Shown here piece by piece: positions 36,768-44,921 of a stretch of DNA of 64,000 bases. The DNA lies in contig NZ_JABAIH010000013.1 in the NCBI RefSeq assembly GCF_012641395.1, positions 62,001-126,000 of the forward strand, given 5' to 3'. The notes under the pieces were generated by a model that saw only the letters and a list, made by a program, of their open reading frames with translations, was not told the DNA's origin and did no database searches. Each line of letters starts with the position of its first letter. Within the stretch, counting starts at the first letter, position 1. Source of the DNA: Rhizobium sp. P32RR-XVIII (lineage in GTDB: Bacteria > Pseudomonadota > Alphaproteobacteria > Rhizobiales > Rhizobiaceae). The translations under genes and the position numbers were made by a program.

Positions 36768-36796
36768 TACTTAGGTCTCTAAATAATTTTTGTCAA
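36768..36796 (-). promoter_or_regulatory. Promoter of the phthalate reductase operon
   Basis: On the minus strand TTGACA (36796-36791), a 17-bp spacer and TAAGTA (36773-36768). The operator-like sequence at 36771-36782 lies in the spacer and -10, so a bound repressor would block RNA polymerase. Confidence 0.6.
36771..36782. promoter_or_regulatory. MarR-like operator 1
   Basis: TTAGGTCTCTAA; its complement contains AGAGACCTAAGTAATT, a 16-base string repeated exactly at the importer promoter (39109-39124). Half-sites TTAG/CTAA give partial dyad symmetry. Confidence 0.65.
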
Positions 36797-36832
36797 CGAC
36801 TGGACGGATGGCGGCCCGCTATGTAAATTTAG

Positions 36833-36844
36833 TTAGAGACCTAA
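36833..36844. promoter_or_regulatory. MarR-like operator 2, before the oxygenase gene
   Basis: TTAGAGACCTAA, the exact reverse complement of operator 1, between a -10-like TATGTA (36820-36825) and the ribosome binding site of pht3. Spacing from -10 (7 bases) is nearly that at the importer promoter (6 bases). Confidence 0.65.
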
Positions 36845-36858
36845 CCTTGGAGGATCCA

Positions 36859-38139
36859 ATGCTCACGCACGAGGAAAATGAAGTTTTGACGCGCGTTTCA
36901 CGCGACGCTCCCATGGGAAAGCTGATGCGCCAGCATTGGACGCCGGTATGTCTTATCGAAGAGGTCGCCGAGCGCGACGGCACTCCGCTGCTCGTTGAGG
37001 TCCTGGGGGAGCGTTATGTCGCGTTTCGCGACAGCGACGGGCGACTGGGCCTGCTGGACGAGCTTTGTCCGCACCGGAGGGCATCGCTTGTCTACGGCCG
37101 AAATGAAGAGTGCGGGTTGCGCTGCCTTTACCACGGCTGGAAGATGGACGTTGAGGGCAACATTGTCGCAATGTCATCGGAGCCGGACGAAAGTCCGCTG
37201 ATGAACAAGGTCAAGCATAGATCGTATGCGACCAAGGAGTGGGGCGGCTTCGTCTGGGCTTGGCTGGGCGACCAGGCGAACATTCCAGCTTTCGATCCCC
37301 CAGCTTTTGCACCGACGGAGAACACGCAGGTCTCGATCCTTAAAATTCGCATCCCCTGCAATTGGGCGCAAATCCATGAGGGACAGATCGATAGCGCGCA
37401 TTCATCGAGCCTTCATTCCTCGGATATGGTGCCGGCCCGTGTGGAAGGGGCAGCTGCCGATGACAAGTCCTGGTACCGTCCATCGACGGACAAATCCCCG
37501 CGAATGCAGACGCAGACCACGAGCTACGGCTTTCATTATGCGGCGATCCGCAAGCCCATCAAGAACACAGATACCCACCAGTACCTGCGGATCACCGAGT
37601 TCGTCGCGCCATACTACTCACTGATTCCGCCCAACAGTTCCTACAATGTCGCGAGCGTGATCGTGCCGATCGATGATGTCACCACGGCGTTCCATTTCAT
37701 CGCCTGGGGGGGCATGGACTGCCCCAGCACCGAGGATTGGCGCAAGTTCAATCATGCTCAAAAAGGCATTCACCTGAACGAGCGCTGGGAATCGTTCCGC
37801 ACCAAAGAAAACAACTTCCTCCAGGATCGCCAGGCGATGAAGCTTGGCAATTTTACCGGCATCAAAGGCATTCCGAACCAGGATATTGCGATGTGGGTGG
37901 GAATGGGGCCGATCGTCAATCGCTCCAACGATGTCCTTGGCGCGTCCGACCTGGCGATCGTGGAGTTCCGTCGTCTTATGGTCGATGCAGCTCGCAAGGT
38001 CGCAGCGGGGGGAACCGCTCTTGGCACGGAAGAGCCGCGCCTTCCCCAGGCAAGGATCGCCTCCCACGAAGGGGTCTATCCGAAGACGGTCGATTGGCGG
38101 ACGCTTGTTGACGCTGAAAGGCAGATCGCGGCCGAATAG
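36859..38139 (+). CDS. pht3: Phthalate 4,5-dioxygenase, Rieske oxygenase subunit
   Basis: 426 residues from ATG 36859 after TTGGAGGATCCA; the frame extends upstream but would run through the operator. The Rieske 2Fe-2S site is CPHRRASL ... CLYHGWK (about residues 68-92). The mononuclear iron site follows in QIHEGQIDSAHSSSLHSSDM (Asp and two His). Single-subunit type-IA oxygenase, partner of the PDR-type reductase. It adds O2 across the 4,5 positions of phthalate. Transcribed away from the reductase operon. Confidence 0.88.
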   Translation: MLTHEENEVLTRVSRDAPMGKLMRQHWTPVCLIEEVAERDGTPLLVEVLGERYVAFRDSDGRLGLLDELCPHRRASLVYGRNEECGLRCLYHGWKMDVEGNIVAMSSEPDESPLMNKVKHRSYATKEWGGFVWAWLGDQANIPAFDPPAFAPTENTQVSILKIRIPCNWAQIHEGQIDSAHSSSLHSSDMVPARVEGAAADDKSWYRPSTDKSPRMQTQTTSYGFHYAAIRKPIKNTDTHQYLRITEFVAPYYSLIPPNSSYNVASVIVPIDDVTTAFHFIAWGGMDCPSTEDWRKFNHAQKGIHLNERWESFRTKENNFLQDRQAMKLGNFTGIKGIPNQDIAMWVGMGPIVNRSNDVLGASDLAIVEFRRLMVDAARKVAAGGTALGTEEPRLPQARIASHEGVYPKTVDWRTLVDAERQIAAE

Positions 38140-38145
38140 GCATCA

Positions 38146-38176
38146 GGGACGGACCGCTCGCACAGCGGTTCGTCCC
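38146..38176. terminator. Hairpin between pht3 and marR
   Basis: GGGACGGACCGCT / AGCGGTTCGTCCC pair over 13 bp with one G-T wobble around CGCAC. It separates two convergent genes and may end transcription in both directions; there is no clear U-run. Confidence 0.6.
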
Positions 38177-38188
38177 CCATGTACTTCA

Positions 38189-38707
38189 TCAGAGAATGTC
38201 AAGTTTGTCGTTTTCGAGAACCGGCCGGATGTTGGCCTGTATGGCGTTCAGCAGTTGCAGGAACGTCCGAAATTCTCTTTCAGAAAACCCTTTCACGGCA
38301 GTTTGTACAACGTGCTTCGCCATCGGAAGGAGCTCGTCCTTGAGGGCGAGCCCCTTGGCTGTGAGATGAATGTTGATCTTGCGCCGGTCTTCTTCGTTTC
38401 TCGTTCTCTTGACTAATCCACTCTGCTCCATCGATTTTATCGCCGAGAGCGTGGTGGGTTCCATGGTCCCCACAATGAGTGAAAGTTCCCGTTGAGTTAG
38501 CCCGTCTTCGTGCCAAAGAGCCCTAAGAAAATACCACATCCCGAGCGTGACTCCGTAAGGCTCGATGGTTTGTTGAAGCAGCTTCTGAATGAGGCGGTTC
38601 GTTAAGCGTACCTGATAGCCAACGCTTTCGGCAAAAGGGAGTGCGATGTCTTCGAAAGCTTCATCGAAGGCCGCGGACAGGTTAGGCGAGTTCGTTCCAC
38701 TTTTCAT
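38189..38707 (-). CDS. MarR-family transcriptional regulator
   Basis: 172 residues. The winged HTH is visible: GMWYFLRALWHEDGLTQREL, then TMEPTTLSAIKSMEQSGLV and the wing KRTRNEEDRRKINIHLTAKG. MarR regulators often bind aromatic acids, which fits a phthalate regulon. It is convergent with pht3. A related palindrome (38839-38850) lies about 130 bp upstream, so autoregulation is likely. Direct binding to the repeated sites is inferred. Confidence 0.9.
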   Translation of the reverse strand: MKSGTNSPNLSAAFDEAFEDIALPFAESVGYQVRLTNRLIQKLLQQTIEPYGVTLGMWYFLRALWHEDGLTQRELSLIVGTMEPTTLSAIKSMEQSGLVKRTRNEEDRRKINIHLTAKGLALKDELLPMAKHVVQTAVKGFSEREFRTFLQLLNAIQANIRPVLENDKLDIL

Positions 38708-38838
38708 TCATCCATCACTTTCGGGAATACCTTAGCTTATTCAACGTGGCCCCTTCGAACACCTTTGCGAGGGTGCGGCAGCAGATCTAAGCTCGTTTCC
38801 TCCGTCTCGCGCATTTTTCACTTCAAGCTGGGTAGAGG

Positions 38839-38850
38839 TTAGGAACCTAA
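38839..38850. promoter_or_regulatory. MarR-like operator 3, before marR
   Basis: TTAGGAACCTAA: the same TTAGG/CCTAA half-sites as the other operators with a different centre. On the minus strand it follows TTGAAC, a possible -35, so it may autoregulate marR. Confidence 0.5.
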
Positions 38851-39071
38851 ATGTTCAAACTAAACCTACTAAGGAATTGGGTCAGGCGCAATCCACCGAT
38901 ATCGTGAGCAAAGCTGTGATTTCATGAGTTGTTAGAACGATGGGACGTGCCGACCCTGCAACAGCAGAACGTTCCTTCCATTTTTGACACCATTTTCTCG
39001 TTGGGATTCAACGATCAGATGCAACTGAAAGGCGTGAGGTTGTTTCTGCTGCATCCTTTGTCGATTCACTC

Positions 39072-39100
39072 TCGACAGCGAAAAAACCCGCGTCTATGTT
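39072..39100 (+). promoter_or_regulatory. Promoter of the phthalate-linked ABC importer
   Basis: TCGACA (39072-39077), 17-bp spacer, TATGTT (39095-39100). Operator 4 begins 6 bases downstream. Confidence 0.55.
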
Positions 39101-39106
39101 AAATGA

Positions 39107-39118
39107 TAAGAGACCTAA
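39107..39118. promoter_or_regulatory. MarR-like operator 4, before the importer genes
   Basis: TAAGAGACCTAA; AGAGACCTAAGTAATT from 39109 is identical over 16 bases to the complement of the operator-1 region. Confidence 0.65.
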
Positions 39119-39228
39119 GTAATTTCGATGCTGAGGCTCAGGAGGAATTCACCGGGATTATTCGCTGTCGCTGCTACTTCGGCGCGCCCGGTGATGACAT
39201 GGCACTATCCACTAAGGGAGGAAAGAGA

Positions 39229-40413
39229 GTGAAATCAGCAAAAGCACGCTTGGCCGCTATGGCAGTGACCGCTTTGACGGGGTTCATCCCCTATCAGGCA
39301 GCAGCGGCCGATACTTTCGAGATTGACGTTGTCCTGCCACTGACCGGCGGGGCGGCGTTCCTCGGCAAGGCCGAACAGCAGGCGCTCAGCCTTTATGAGC
39401 AGGTGGTGAAGGAGGGTGGAGGCATCCACGGAAAGGAACTGAAGTTCGTTTTCCATGACGATCAATCGAACCCTCAAACGGCCGTACAGATCGTCAATCA
39501 GATCAAAGCCAAATCCCCTCAGGTCATCATCGGCTCTGCGGTAGCGGGGCTCTGCAACGCTATGTCTCCGCTTATGAGGAACGGGCCGGTCATGTACTGT
39601 CTGTCGCCCTCCCTCTACGCAAAGCCGGGTGATTACGCATTCAGTTCCAGCGTATCGACCAAGGGTCTTGCTGAAGGTCTGTTGCGCTATTTCAAGGATC
39701 GCGGTTGGAACAAGATCGGTCTCATCACGTCTACGGATGCTTCCGGCCAGGATGCTTACAAACAGATCAAGCCGCTCGTCGGTGAAGACGAATTCGCGGG
39801 TCTCCAGCTTGTTGCCGAGGCACAGTTCAATCCGACTGACGTCAGCGCTTCTGCGCAGGTGCAGCGCATCAAGGGTGCCCAGCCGGACGCTGTGATCGTA
39901 TGGTCGACCGGCGCTCCGGTGGGGACCGTTTTCAAGGCTATTCGCGATGCCGCTCTCGAAGTTCCGGTCGGCACGACGGACGGCAACATGACCTACGCGC
40001 AGATGGAGCAGTATGCGAGTTTCCTGCCGAAGGAACTTTACATACCCGCTCCGCAGTGGCTGAAAACCGAAAACGGCAAGGAGCTTCCGGAAGCCAGGGC
40101 TGCAAAAGATGCCTTCTACAAGGCTTTCGACGCTGCAAAAGTGAAGCCTGACGGGCCGTCGACATTCGCCTGGGATCCGGGACTGTTGGTAGTTAGCGCC
40201 CTTAAAACACTACCTGAGGGGGCAACGGCAGAGCAATTGAAGGAATATCTCGCGAACCTGCAGGGGTTCGGCGGTATCAACGGGGTTTACGATTTCAAGA
40301 AGGACCCACAGCGTGGCCTCGACAAGTCGAGCGTCGTCGTCACGCGCTGGGATAGCGGTGCAGGCACCTGGAAGGTTGTCAGCGATGTTGGCGGAGCGCT
40401 GCTGAACCAGTAA
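39229..40413 (+). CDS. Branched-chain-type ABC substrate-binding protein, phthalate-linked
   Basis: 394 residues from GTG 39229, chosen because GGGAGGAAA lies just upstream; ATG 39199 is less likely. A Sec signal (VKSAKARLAAMAVTAL ... AAAADT, cut near residue 30) precedes a LivJ/LivK-fold protein: IDVVLPLTGGAAFLGKAEQQ, KFVFHDDQSNPQTAVQIVNQ, and DASGQDAYKQ in the second lobe. The shared operator and location make phthalate or a related aromatic acid the likely ligand rather than an amino acid; this is inference. Confidence 0.88.
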   Translation: MKSAKARLAAMAVTALTGFIPYQAAAADTFEIDVVLPLTGGAAFLGKAEQQALSLYEQVVKEGGGIHGKELKFVFHDDQSNPQTAVQIVNQIKAKSPQVIIGSAVAGLCNAMSPLMRNGPVMYCLSPSLYAKPGDYAFSSSVSTKGLAEGLLRYFKDRGWNKIGLITSTDASGQDAYKQIKPLVGEDEFAGLQLVAEAQFNPTDVSASAQVQRIKGAQPDAVIVWSTGAPVGTVFKAIRDAALEVPVGTTDGNMTYAQMEQYASFLPKELYIPAPQWLKTENGKELPEARAAKDAFYKAFDAAKVKPDGPSTFAWDPGLLVVSALKTLPEGATAEQLKEYLANLQGFGGINGVYDFKKDPQRGLDKSSVVVTRWDSGAGTWKVVSDVGGALLNQ

Positions 40414-40439
40414 TTGCCGACTGAGTGGAGGAAGTTCTC

Positions 40440-42347
40440 ATGGCTGAATTTATACAGATTAGCATTGGTGGCCTACTTGTGGGCACGATCTATGCGCTTA
40501 TCGCTCTTGGCTTCTCGTTGATTTATCGGGTAACGGCGATCGTCAACCTGGCCCAGGGTGGTTTCGCAATTGTCGCTGCGCTTGTCGGCTATACGTTCAG
40601 CCAAAGCCTTGGCCTCCCCCTGCCCATTGCACTCGTCGCTGCCGTGCTCGTCACGACAGCGGCGGGGACTTTGCTGGGTGCCGTGACTTTCGTGCCGGCT
40701 CTCAAAAAGCTGTCCAATGCCAACGTGCTGATGTTGACGGTCGGGATCCTCACCCTCGTCGAGGGAATTGCGCTCGTGATCTGGGGCAGTCAGCCGTATT
40801 CGGTGCCGCCATTTTCCGGCGAGCAGCCCCTCGACATCGGCGGGATACTTATCCCGACGCAGGCCTTCTGGATCATCGGCACTGCTGTCGTCATCATTGT
40901 TGCGATTTGGTACCTCATCGCCAGGACGACTCTTGGCAAGGCGCTGCGTGCTTGCGCTGAGAATCCAGGAGCCGCGACGCTCATGGGCATCAATGTAACG
41001 CGCATGACGATCTTCAGTTTCGGTCTCGCAACGATGATCGCCGCCATCGCCGGCGTCGTGGTGGCACCCACCACCACCTTGCAATTCAACACCGGACAGC
41101 TCTTCACGATCTCCGGCTTCATCGCGGTTGTAATCGGCGGGATCTCATCGTTTCCGGGCGCTATCCTTGGTGGCCTGCTGCTCGGCATCGCGACGCAGCT
41201 CGCAACCGCCTACGTGTCGTCGTTGTTCAGCAGCGCCATTGCTCTGGTCATCCTTTTGCTTGTTCTCGTTTTTGCACCAACGGGCCTGATGCCATCTCGG
41301 ATAACGCGCCGTCAGGATGTAAGAGAGGAACCCCGCTCGTGGGGTCACATCACCCGCCTCTGTCCAACAGTCGCATGGGGGGCAGCAGCGGTAGCTCTGG
41401 CAGTCGTGGTTCTGCTCCCATTCCTCGTCGACGGCACAATCATCTCGAGCCTCACGATTGCAGCGATTATCTTCATCGCATTGCTCGGCCTCGATCTCTT
41501 CATGGGATATACCGGTCAGGTGAGCCTTGGGCAGGCCGGCTTCATGGCGATAGGCGGCTACACGGCTGGTTATCTGGCAATCAACTACAACGTCGAGCCA
41601 TTGCTCGGGATTGGAGCTGGTGTGTTTCTATCCGCCATCTGCGCACTGGTTCTGTCATTCGTCACTCTGCGGTTGCGCGGCCTTTATCTTGCTCTGGCGA
41701 CCCTCGCTTTTGGCCTCTTGATCGATTCCTGCGCGATCGGTTTCATCGACATCACCGGCGGTCCTTCCGGGATGGTCGGAATCCCGTCATTCTCCGTGGG
41801 ATCGATTTACTTCGATACTCCGCTGTCGATGTACTACCTGGTCATTGCGATCAATGTTGCTTTGCTCTTGCTGTTTTTCGGGGCGATGAAGTCGAGTTTC
41901 GGACGGGCGCTTCAGGCGATCAGGACAGATCAGATGGCGGCGACCGCCCTTGGTGTGAACATCGTCCGGTATAAGCTTGTCGCGTTCTTGATCAGCGCCG
42001 TCCTTGCTTCCCTTTCCGGAAGCCTGTTGGCATTTTCGTTCAACTTCCTCTCGCCCGATATGGTCGGAACAAACAGATCGCTTGAACTCGTTTCGATGCT
42101 TGTGATCGGCGGTGAGGGAACGCTGGTAGGTCCCGCTTTTGGCAGCATCCTGATTACCTTGTTGCCGACGATCTTCCAGCCGTTGGCGATGTACAAGACG
42201 TTTTTCAGCGGCGCATTGCTGATCCTTTGCTTCCTCTATTTGCCGCGAGGAATCTACGGGGTGATTGCCGACGGTCTGAGCCGACTTTCACCTGGGGTGC
42301 GTTATAGCGAAGGCGCAAGCAAGCTTGCACAGGGGAGTGCTCGATGA
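40440..42347 (+). CDS. Fused branched-chain-type ABC permease (LivH-LivM)
   Basis: 635 residues from ATG 40440 after GGAGGAAG. The N-terminal half (about 1-290) is LivH (LVGTIYALIALGFSLIYRV, LRACAENPGAATLMGINV). The C-terminal half (about 310-620) is LivM (MGYTGQVSLGQAGFMAIGGY, FGRALQAIRTDQMAATALGV). The two are separate genes in the classical operon; here one chain provides the whole channel. Inner membrane. The stop overlaps the next gene's start by 4 bases (ATGA). Confidence 0.92.
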   Translation: MAEFIQISIGGLLVGTIYALIALGFSLIYRVTAIVNLAQGGFAIVAALVGYTFSQSLGLPLPIALVAAVLVTTAAGTLLGAVTFVPALKKLSNANVLMLTVGILTLVEGIALVIWGSQPYSVPPFSGEQPLDIGGILIPTQAFWIIGTAVVIIVAIWYLIARTTLGKALRACAENPGAATLMGINVTRMTIFSFGLATMIAAIAGVVVAPTTTLQFNTGQLFTISGFIAVVIGGISSFPGAILGGLLLGIATQLATAYVSSLFSSAIALVILLLVLVFAPTGLMPSRITRRQDVREEPRSWGHITRLCPTVAWGAAAVALAVVVLLPFLVDGTIISSLTIAAIIFIALLGLDLFMGYTGQVSLGQAGFMAIGGYTAGYLAINYNVEPLLGIGAGVFLSAICALVLSFVTLRLRGLYLALATLAFGLLIDSCAIGFIDITGGPSGMVGIPSFSVGSIYFDTPLSMYYLVIAINVALLLLFFGAMKSSFGRALQAIRTDQMAATALGVNIVRYKLVAFLISAVLASLSGSLLAFSFNFLSPDMVGTNRSLELVSMLVIGGEGTLVGPAFGSILITLLPTIFQPLAMYKTFFSGALLILCFLYLPRGIYGVIADGLSRLSPGVRYSEGASKLAQGSAR

Positions 42348-43150
42348 TGGTCAATAATGTCACCCGTGAAACCCTACCGGTTATTCTCGAGGTATCGGGC
42401 CTGTCGAAAACATTCGGTGGCGTGAAGGCTACCGACAATGTCTCTTTCTCCGTTAGAGACGGCGCAATCACCGCGTTGATCGGCCCGAACGGCGCCGGCA
42501 AGACGACGCTGTTCAACCTGATCACAAATATCTTCCCCGCAGACAGCGGAGGTGTGTCCTTCCTTGGCAAGAGCATCAGGGGGACGTCTCCCATGAATGT
42601 CGCGGGCTTGGGACTGATACGGACATTCCAGTCCGCACGCGTCTTCCCCGGACTGACCGTGTTGGAGAACGTACTCGCCGGTCGGCATCGGTTGTTCAAG
42701 TGCTCTGGCTTGAGCCAGATGCTTTGGACATCTAAGAGCAGGGCAGAAGAACGGGAATCGCGTGAGCGTGCGGTGGCGATGCTGGAGCTGGTAGGGCTGT
42801 CAAAGTTTCGCGACGCGCATGCGGTCGATCTGCCGATGGGCGCCCAGAAACTGCTTGAAGTCGTCCGTGCTCTGATGAGCCAGCCGAAGCTCTTATGTCT
42901 GGACGAGCCGGCCGCAGGTCTGAATGACACCGAGACCGAAGAATTAGCTGTTCTGCTGCGTGCCATTCGCGTCGCTGGCATTTCGGTTCTGGTCGTGGAG
43001 CACAACATGTCGCTCGTCATGAACGTCGCTGATCACGTAGTGGTTGTTGACGCCGGGGCGGTGATTGCAGCTGGCCCACCAGCAGAAGTCCAATCGAACG
43101 CCAAGGTTATCGAAGCTTATTTGGGACGGGAAGAAAATGCCGCTGCTTGA
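42344..43150 (+). CDS. livG: ABC ATP-binding protein LivG type
   Basis: 268 residues. Walker A GPNGAGKTTLFNLI, Q-loop IRTFQSARVFPGLTVLENV, Walker B LLCLDEPAAGLND and switch VVEHNMSLVM are present. The ABC signature is degenerate (VDLPMGAQKLLEVVRAL instead of LSYGxQRxxEIxRAL), so its second ATP contact may be weak. Starts inside the permease stop and overlaps livF by 14 bases. Confidence 0.9.
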   Translation: MMVNNVTRETLPVILEVSGLSKTFGGVKATDNVSFSVRDGAITALIGPNGAGKTTLFNLITNIFPADSGGVSFLGKSIRGTSPMNVAGLGLIRTFQSARVFPGLTVLENVLAGRHRLFKCSGLSQMLWTSKSRAEERESRERAVAMLELVGLSKFRDAHAVDLPMGAQKLLEVVRALMSQPKLLCLDEPAAGLNDTETEELAVLLRAIRVAGISVLVVEHNMSLVMNVADHVVVVDAGAVIAAGPPAEVQSNAKVIEAYLGREENAAA

Positions 43151-43922
43151 ACTTCGACAGGTCGCTGCCGGGTATTCCAATACAACGGTATTGAAGAACA
43201 TCGACATTACCATGAAGGCAGGGGAAATCGTCACCCTGGTAGGCGCAAACGGTGCGGGGAAAAGCACCACAGCCAAGCTGATCTCCGGAATGCTACGGCC
43301 ATCGAAGGGCGATGTCCTGCTCGACGGAAAACCGATTGGTTCCCTGACCGCCTGTGACCGACTGCGCCAGGGAATCTCGCACGTCCCCGAGGGCCGTCAG
43401 ATTTTCGGGGGCTTGACGGTCGCCGATAATCTCGCCTTGGGAGCCTATAGCGTTTGCAAGGTCGATAGATCCATTATCGAGCAACAATTCAAATTCGTAT
43501 GTCGACTTTTTCCGGTTCTCAGGGAAAGGCTGGGTGATATTGCCGGTAACTTCTCTGGCGGGCAGCAGCAGATGTTGGCGATCGCGCGTGGCCTTATGTC
43601 CAGACCGCGCATACTGGTGTTGGATGAGCCGTCTCTCGGCGTCGCCCCGCTTTTGGTGGCCGAGATATTCAAACTTATCCAGAGGCTGAGGGATGAGGGC
43701 ATAACGATCCTTCTCGCGGAGCAAAATGCGCGCCAAGCTCTTGCTATCGCCGATCGGGGATACGTGCTCGAACAGTCAACAATCACCATGTCCGGACCGG
43801 CCGGCGAGCTTGCATCATCGAAGGATATCGCCGAGCGATACCTTGGGGTCGGAGGTTCGGTCAGTCATGGGCATGATCGAAGCGGCCAGATGGCGGCAAA
43901 ATTGCAGGCACTCATAGCCTGA
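43137..43922 (+). CDS. livF: ABC ATP-binding protein LivF type
   Basis: 261 residues from ATG 43137, within the end of livG. Walker A GANGAGKSTTAKLI, GISHVPEGRQIFGGLTVADN (typical LivF), signature NFSGGQQQMLAIARGL, Walker B ILVLDEPSLGVAP, switch LLAEQNARQAL. About 25 residues beyond the usual LivF end (GHDRSGQMAAKLQALIA). Forms the ATPase heterodimer with LivG. Confidence 0.92.
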   Translation: MPLLELRQVAAGYSNTTVLKNIDITMKAGEIVTLVGANGAGKSTTAKLISGMLRPSKGDVLLDGKPIGSLTACDRLRQGISHVPEGRQIFGGLTVADNLALGAYSVCKVDRSIIEQQFKFVCRLFPVLRERLGDIAGNFSGGQQQMLAIARGLMSRPRILVLDEPSLGVAPLLVAEIFKLIQRLRDEGITILLAEQNARQALAIADRGYVLEQSTITMSGPAGELASSKDIAERYLGVGGSVSHGHDRSGQMAAKLQALIA

Positions 43923-43942
43923 ATCAAGGGAGAGAGAAAGTT

Positions 43943-44605
43943 ATGGACACTGCGGTAGATGATGCGACCCTGTTTCGTGAACGCGGATTCGGCGTCAATA
44001 TGGGGTTTGGGAGCGCGCCAGCGGTCCTTGTCGTTGATATCCAGACGGCCTTCACAGATCCCACATTGCCGCTCGGATCGAACCTTGACGATGAAGTCGC
44101 GGCGATAAACCAAGTCATCGATGCTGCGCGACTGGCCGAGGCGCCGATTTTCTATTCCGTTGTGTCCTATGACGAGGCGGATGCGCGGGAATCCGGCATT
44201 TGGAGGCTGAAGATGAAGGGACTATCGAGCCTTCAAACCACATCGGAAATTGTGAAGCTGGATCCAAGACTTCACCGTAAAACCGACGACTCCGTTTTCG
44301 TCAAAAAATACGCGTCCTGTTTCTTTGCGACGACGCTTGCATCGCAACTTCAAACGATGCGCCGCGATACCCTGATTATTGTCGGCTGTACGACAAGCGG
44401 CTGTGTCAGAGCGTCGGCCGTGGACGCGTTGCAATATGGCTTCCGACCGATTCTTGTCCGGGAAGCCCTTGGCGATAGATCAAAGGCGGCGCACGACCAG
44501 GCCCTGTTTGATATACAAGCGAAGTACGGCGACGTTGTTGGACTTGACGAGGTCACGATGTATCTGAAGGCGCAGACTTCAGCCGCGAAAGCAATGGCTT
44601 CCTAA
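43943..44605 (+). CDS. Isochorismatase-family cysteine hydrolase, last gene of the phthalate importer operon
   Basis: 220 residues from ATG after GGGAGAGAGAAAG, 20 bp after livF. The catalytic triad is complete: Asp in VLVVDIQTAF, Lys in VFVKKYASCFF and Cys in GCTTSGCVRASA, close to N-carbamoylsarcosine amidohydrolases. Such enzymes hydrolyse amides or carbamoyl groups. Its place in a phthalate uptake operon suggests removal of an amide from an aromatic precursor such as a phthalamate-type half-amide; this is only a hypothesis. Confidence 0.85.
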   Translation: MDTAVDDATLFRERGFGVNMGFGSAPAVLVVDIQTAFTDPTLPLGSNLDDEVAAINQVIDAARLAEAPIFYSVVSYDEADARESGIWRLKMKGLSSLQTTSEIVKLDPRLHRKTDDSVFVKKYASCFFATTLASQLQTMRRDTLIIVGCTTSGCVRASAVDALQYGFRPILVREALGDRSKAAHDQALFDIQAKYGDVVGLDEVTMYLKAQTSAAKAMAS

Positions 44606-44640
44606 TCATCTATCCCAAACGTTACTCCCGTTGGCGTTCC

Positions 44641-44669
44641 TGGCATCCACTGGATGCCGGGATTTTTGT
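44641..44669 (+). terminator. Intrinsic terminator of the importer operon
   Basis: GGCATCC-ACT-GGATGCC (44642-44658) followed by GGGATTTTTG: a 7-bp stem with a T-run, 36 bases after the hydrolase stop. Confidence 0.8.
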
Positions 44670-44921
44670 TGGGGCTATCCAGCTTGTAGGTTTCCCACCG
44701 TGTCCGGAAAACGACCGTTTGGCGGTGCTGGTTAAACCTGTCCGAAAACCTAGCTTCTCGACGGGAAACCGGACAGATTGACCTTGGTGCGCGGATCATT
44801 AATTGCGTTCTTTTTCCAAAAACTGCTTTCTGCTTCCTGCGCCAACATTGACGCAGGCTCAACTGCTTCACCGTGCCAAAAAATCCGCGACCATTGAAGA
44901 GGCAGCTTGCCGACGAGCGAT
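44670..44921. other. Intergenic stretch with an inverted repeat
   Basis: No gene. CTGTCCG (44738-44744) and CGGACAG (44770-44776) are inverted around 25 bases, and a third related string TGTCCGGAAAA begins at 44701. Possible operator or hairpin; role unknown. Confidence 0.4.

Larger units (their letters stand above)
38851..39228. other. Leader region of the phthalate importer
   Basis: No gene seen. It holds the importer promoter (39072-39100), operator 4 (39107-39118) and a leader of about 110 bases that ends with GGGAGGAAA before GTG 39229. A frame from 39103 is open through the leader but starts inside the operator. Confidence 0.5.

Noticed and set aside
36790..36858. 23-codon upstream extension of the Rieske oxygenase
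   Set aside because: It would translate through the promoter and operator; TTGGAGG fits ATG 36859.
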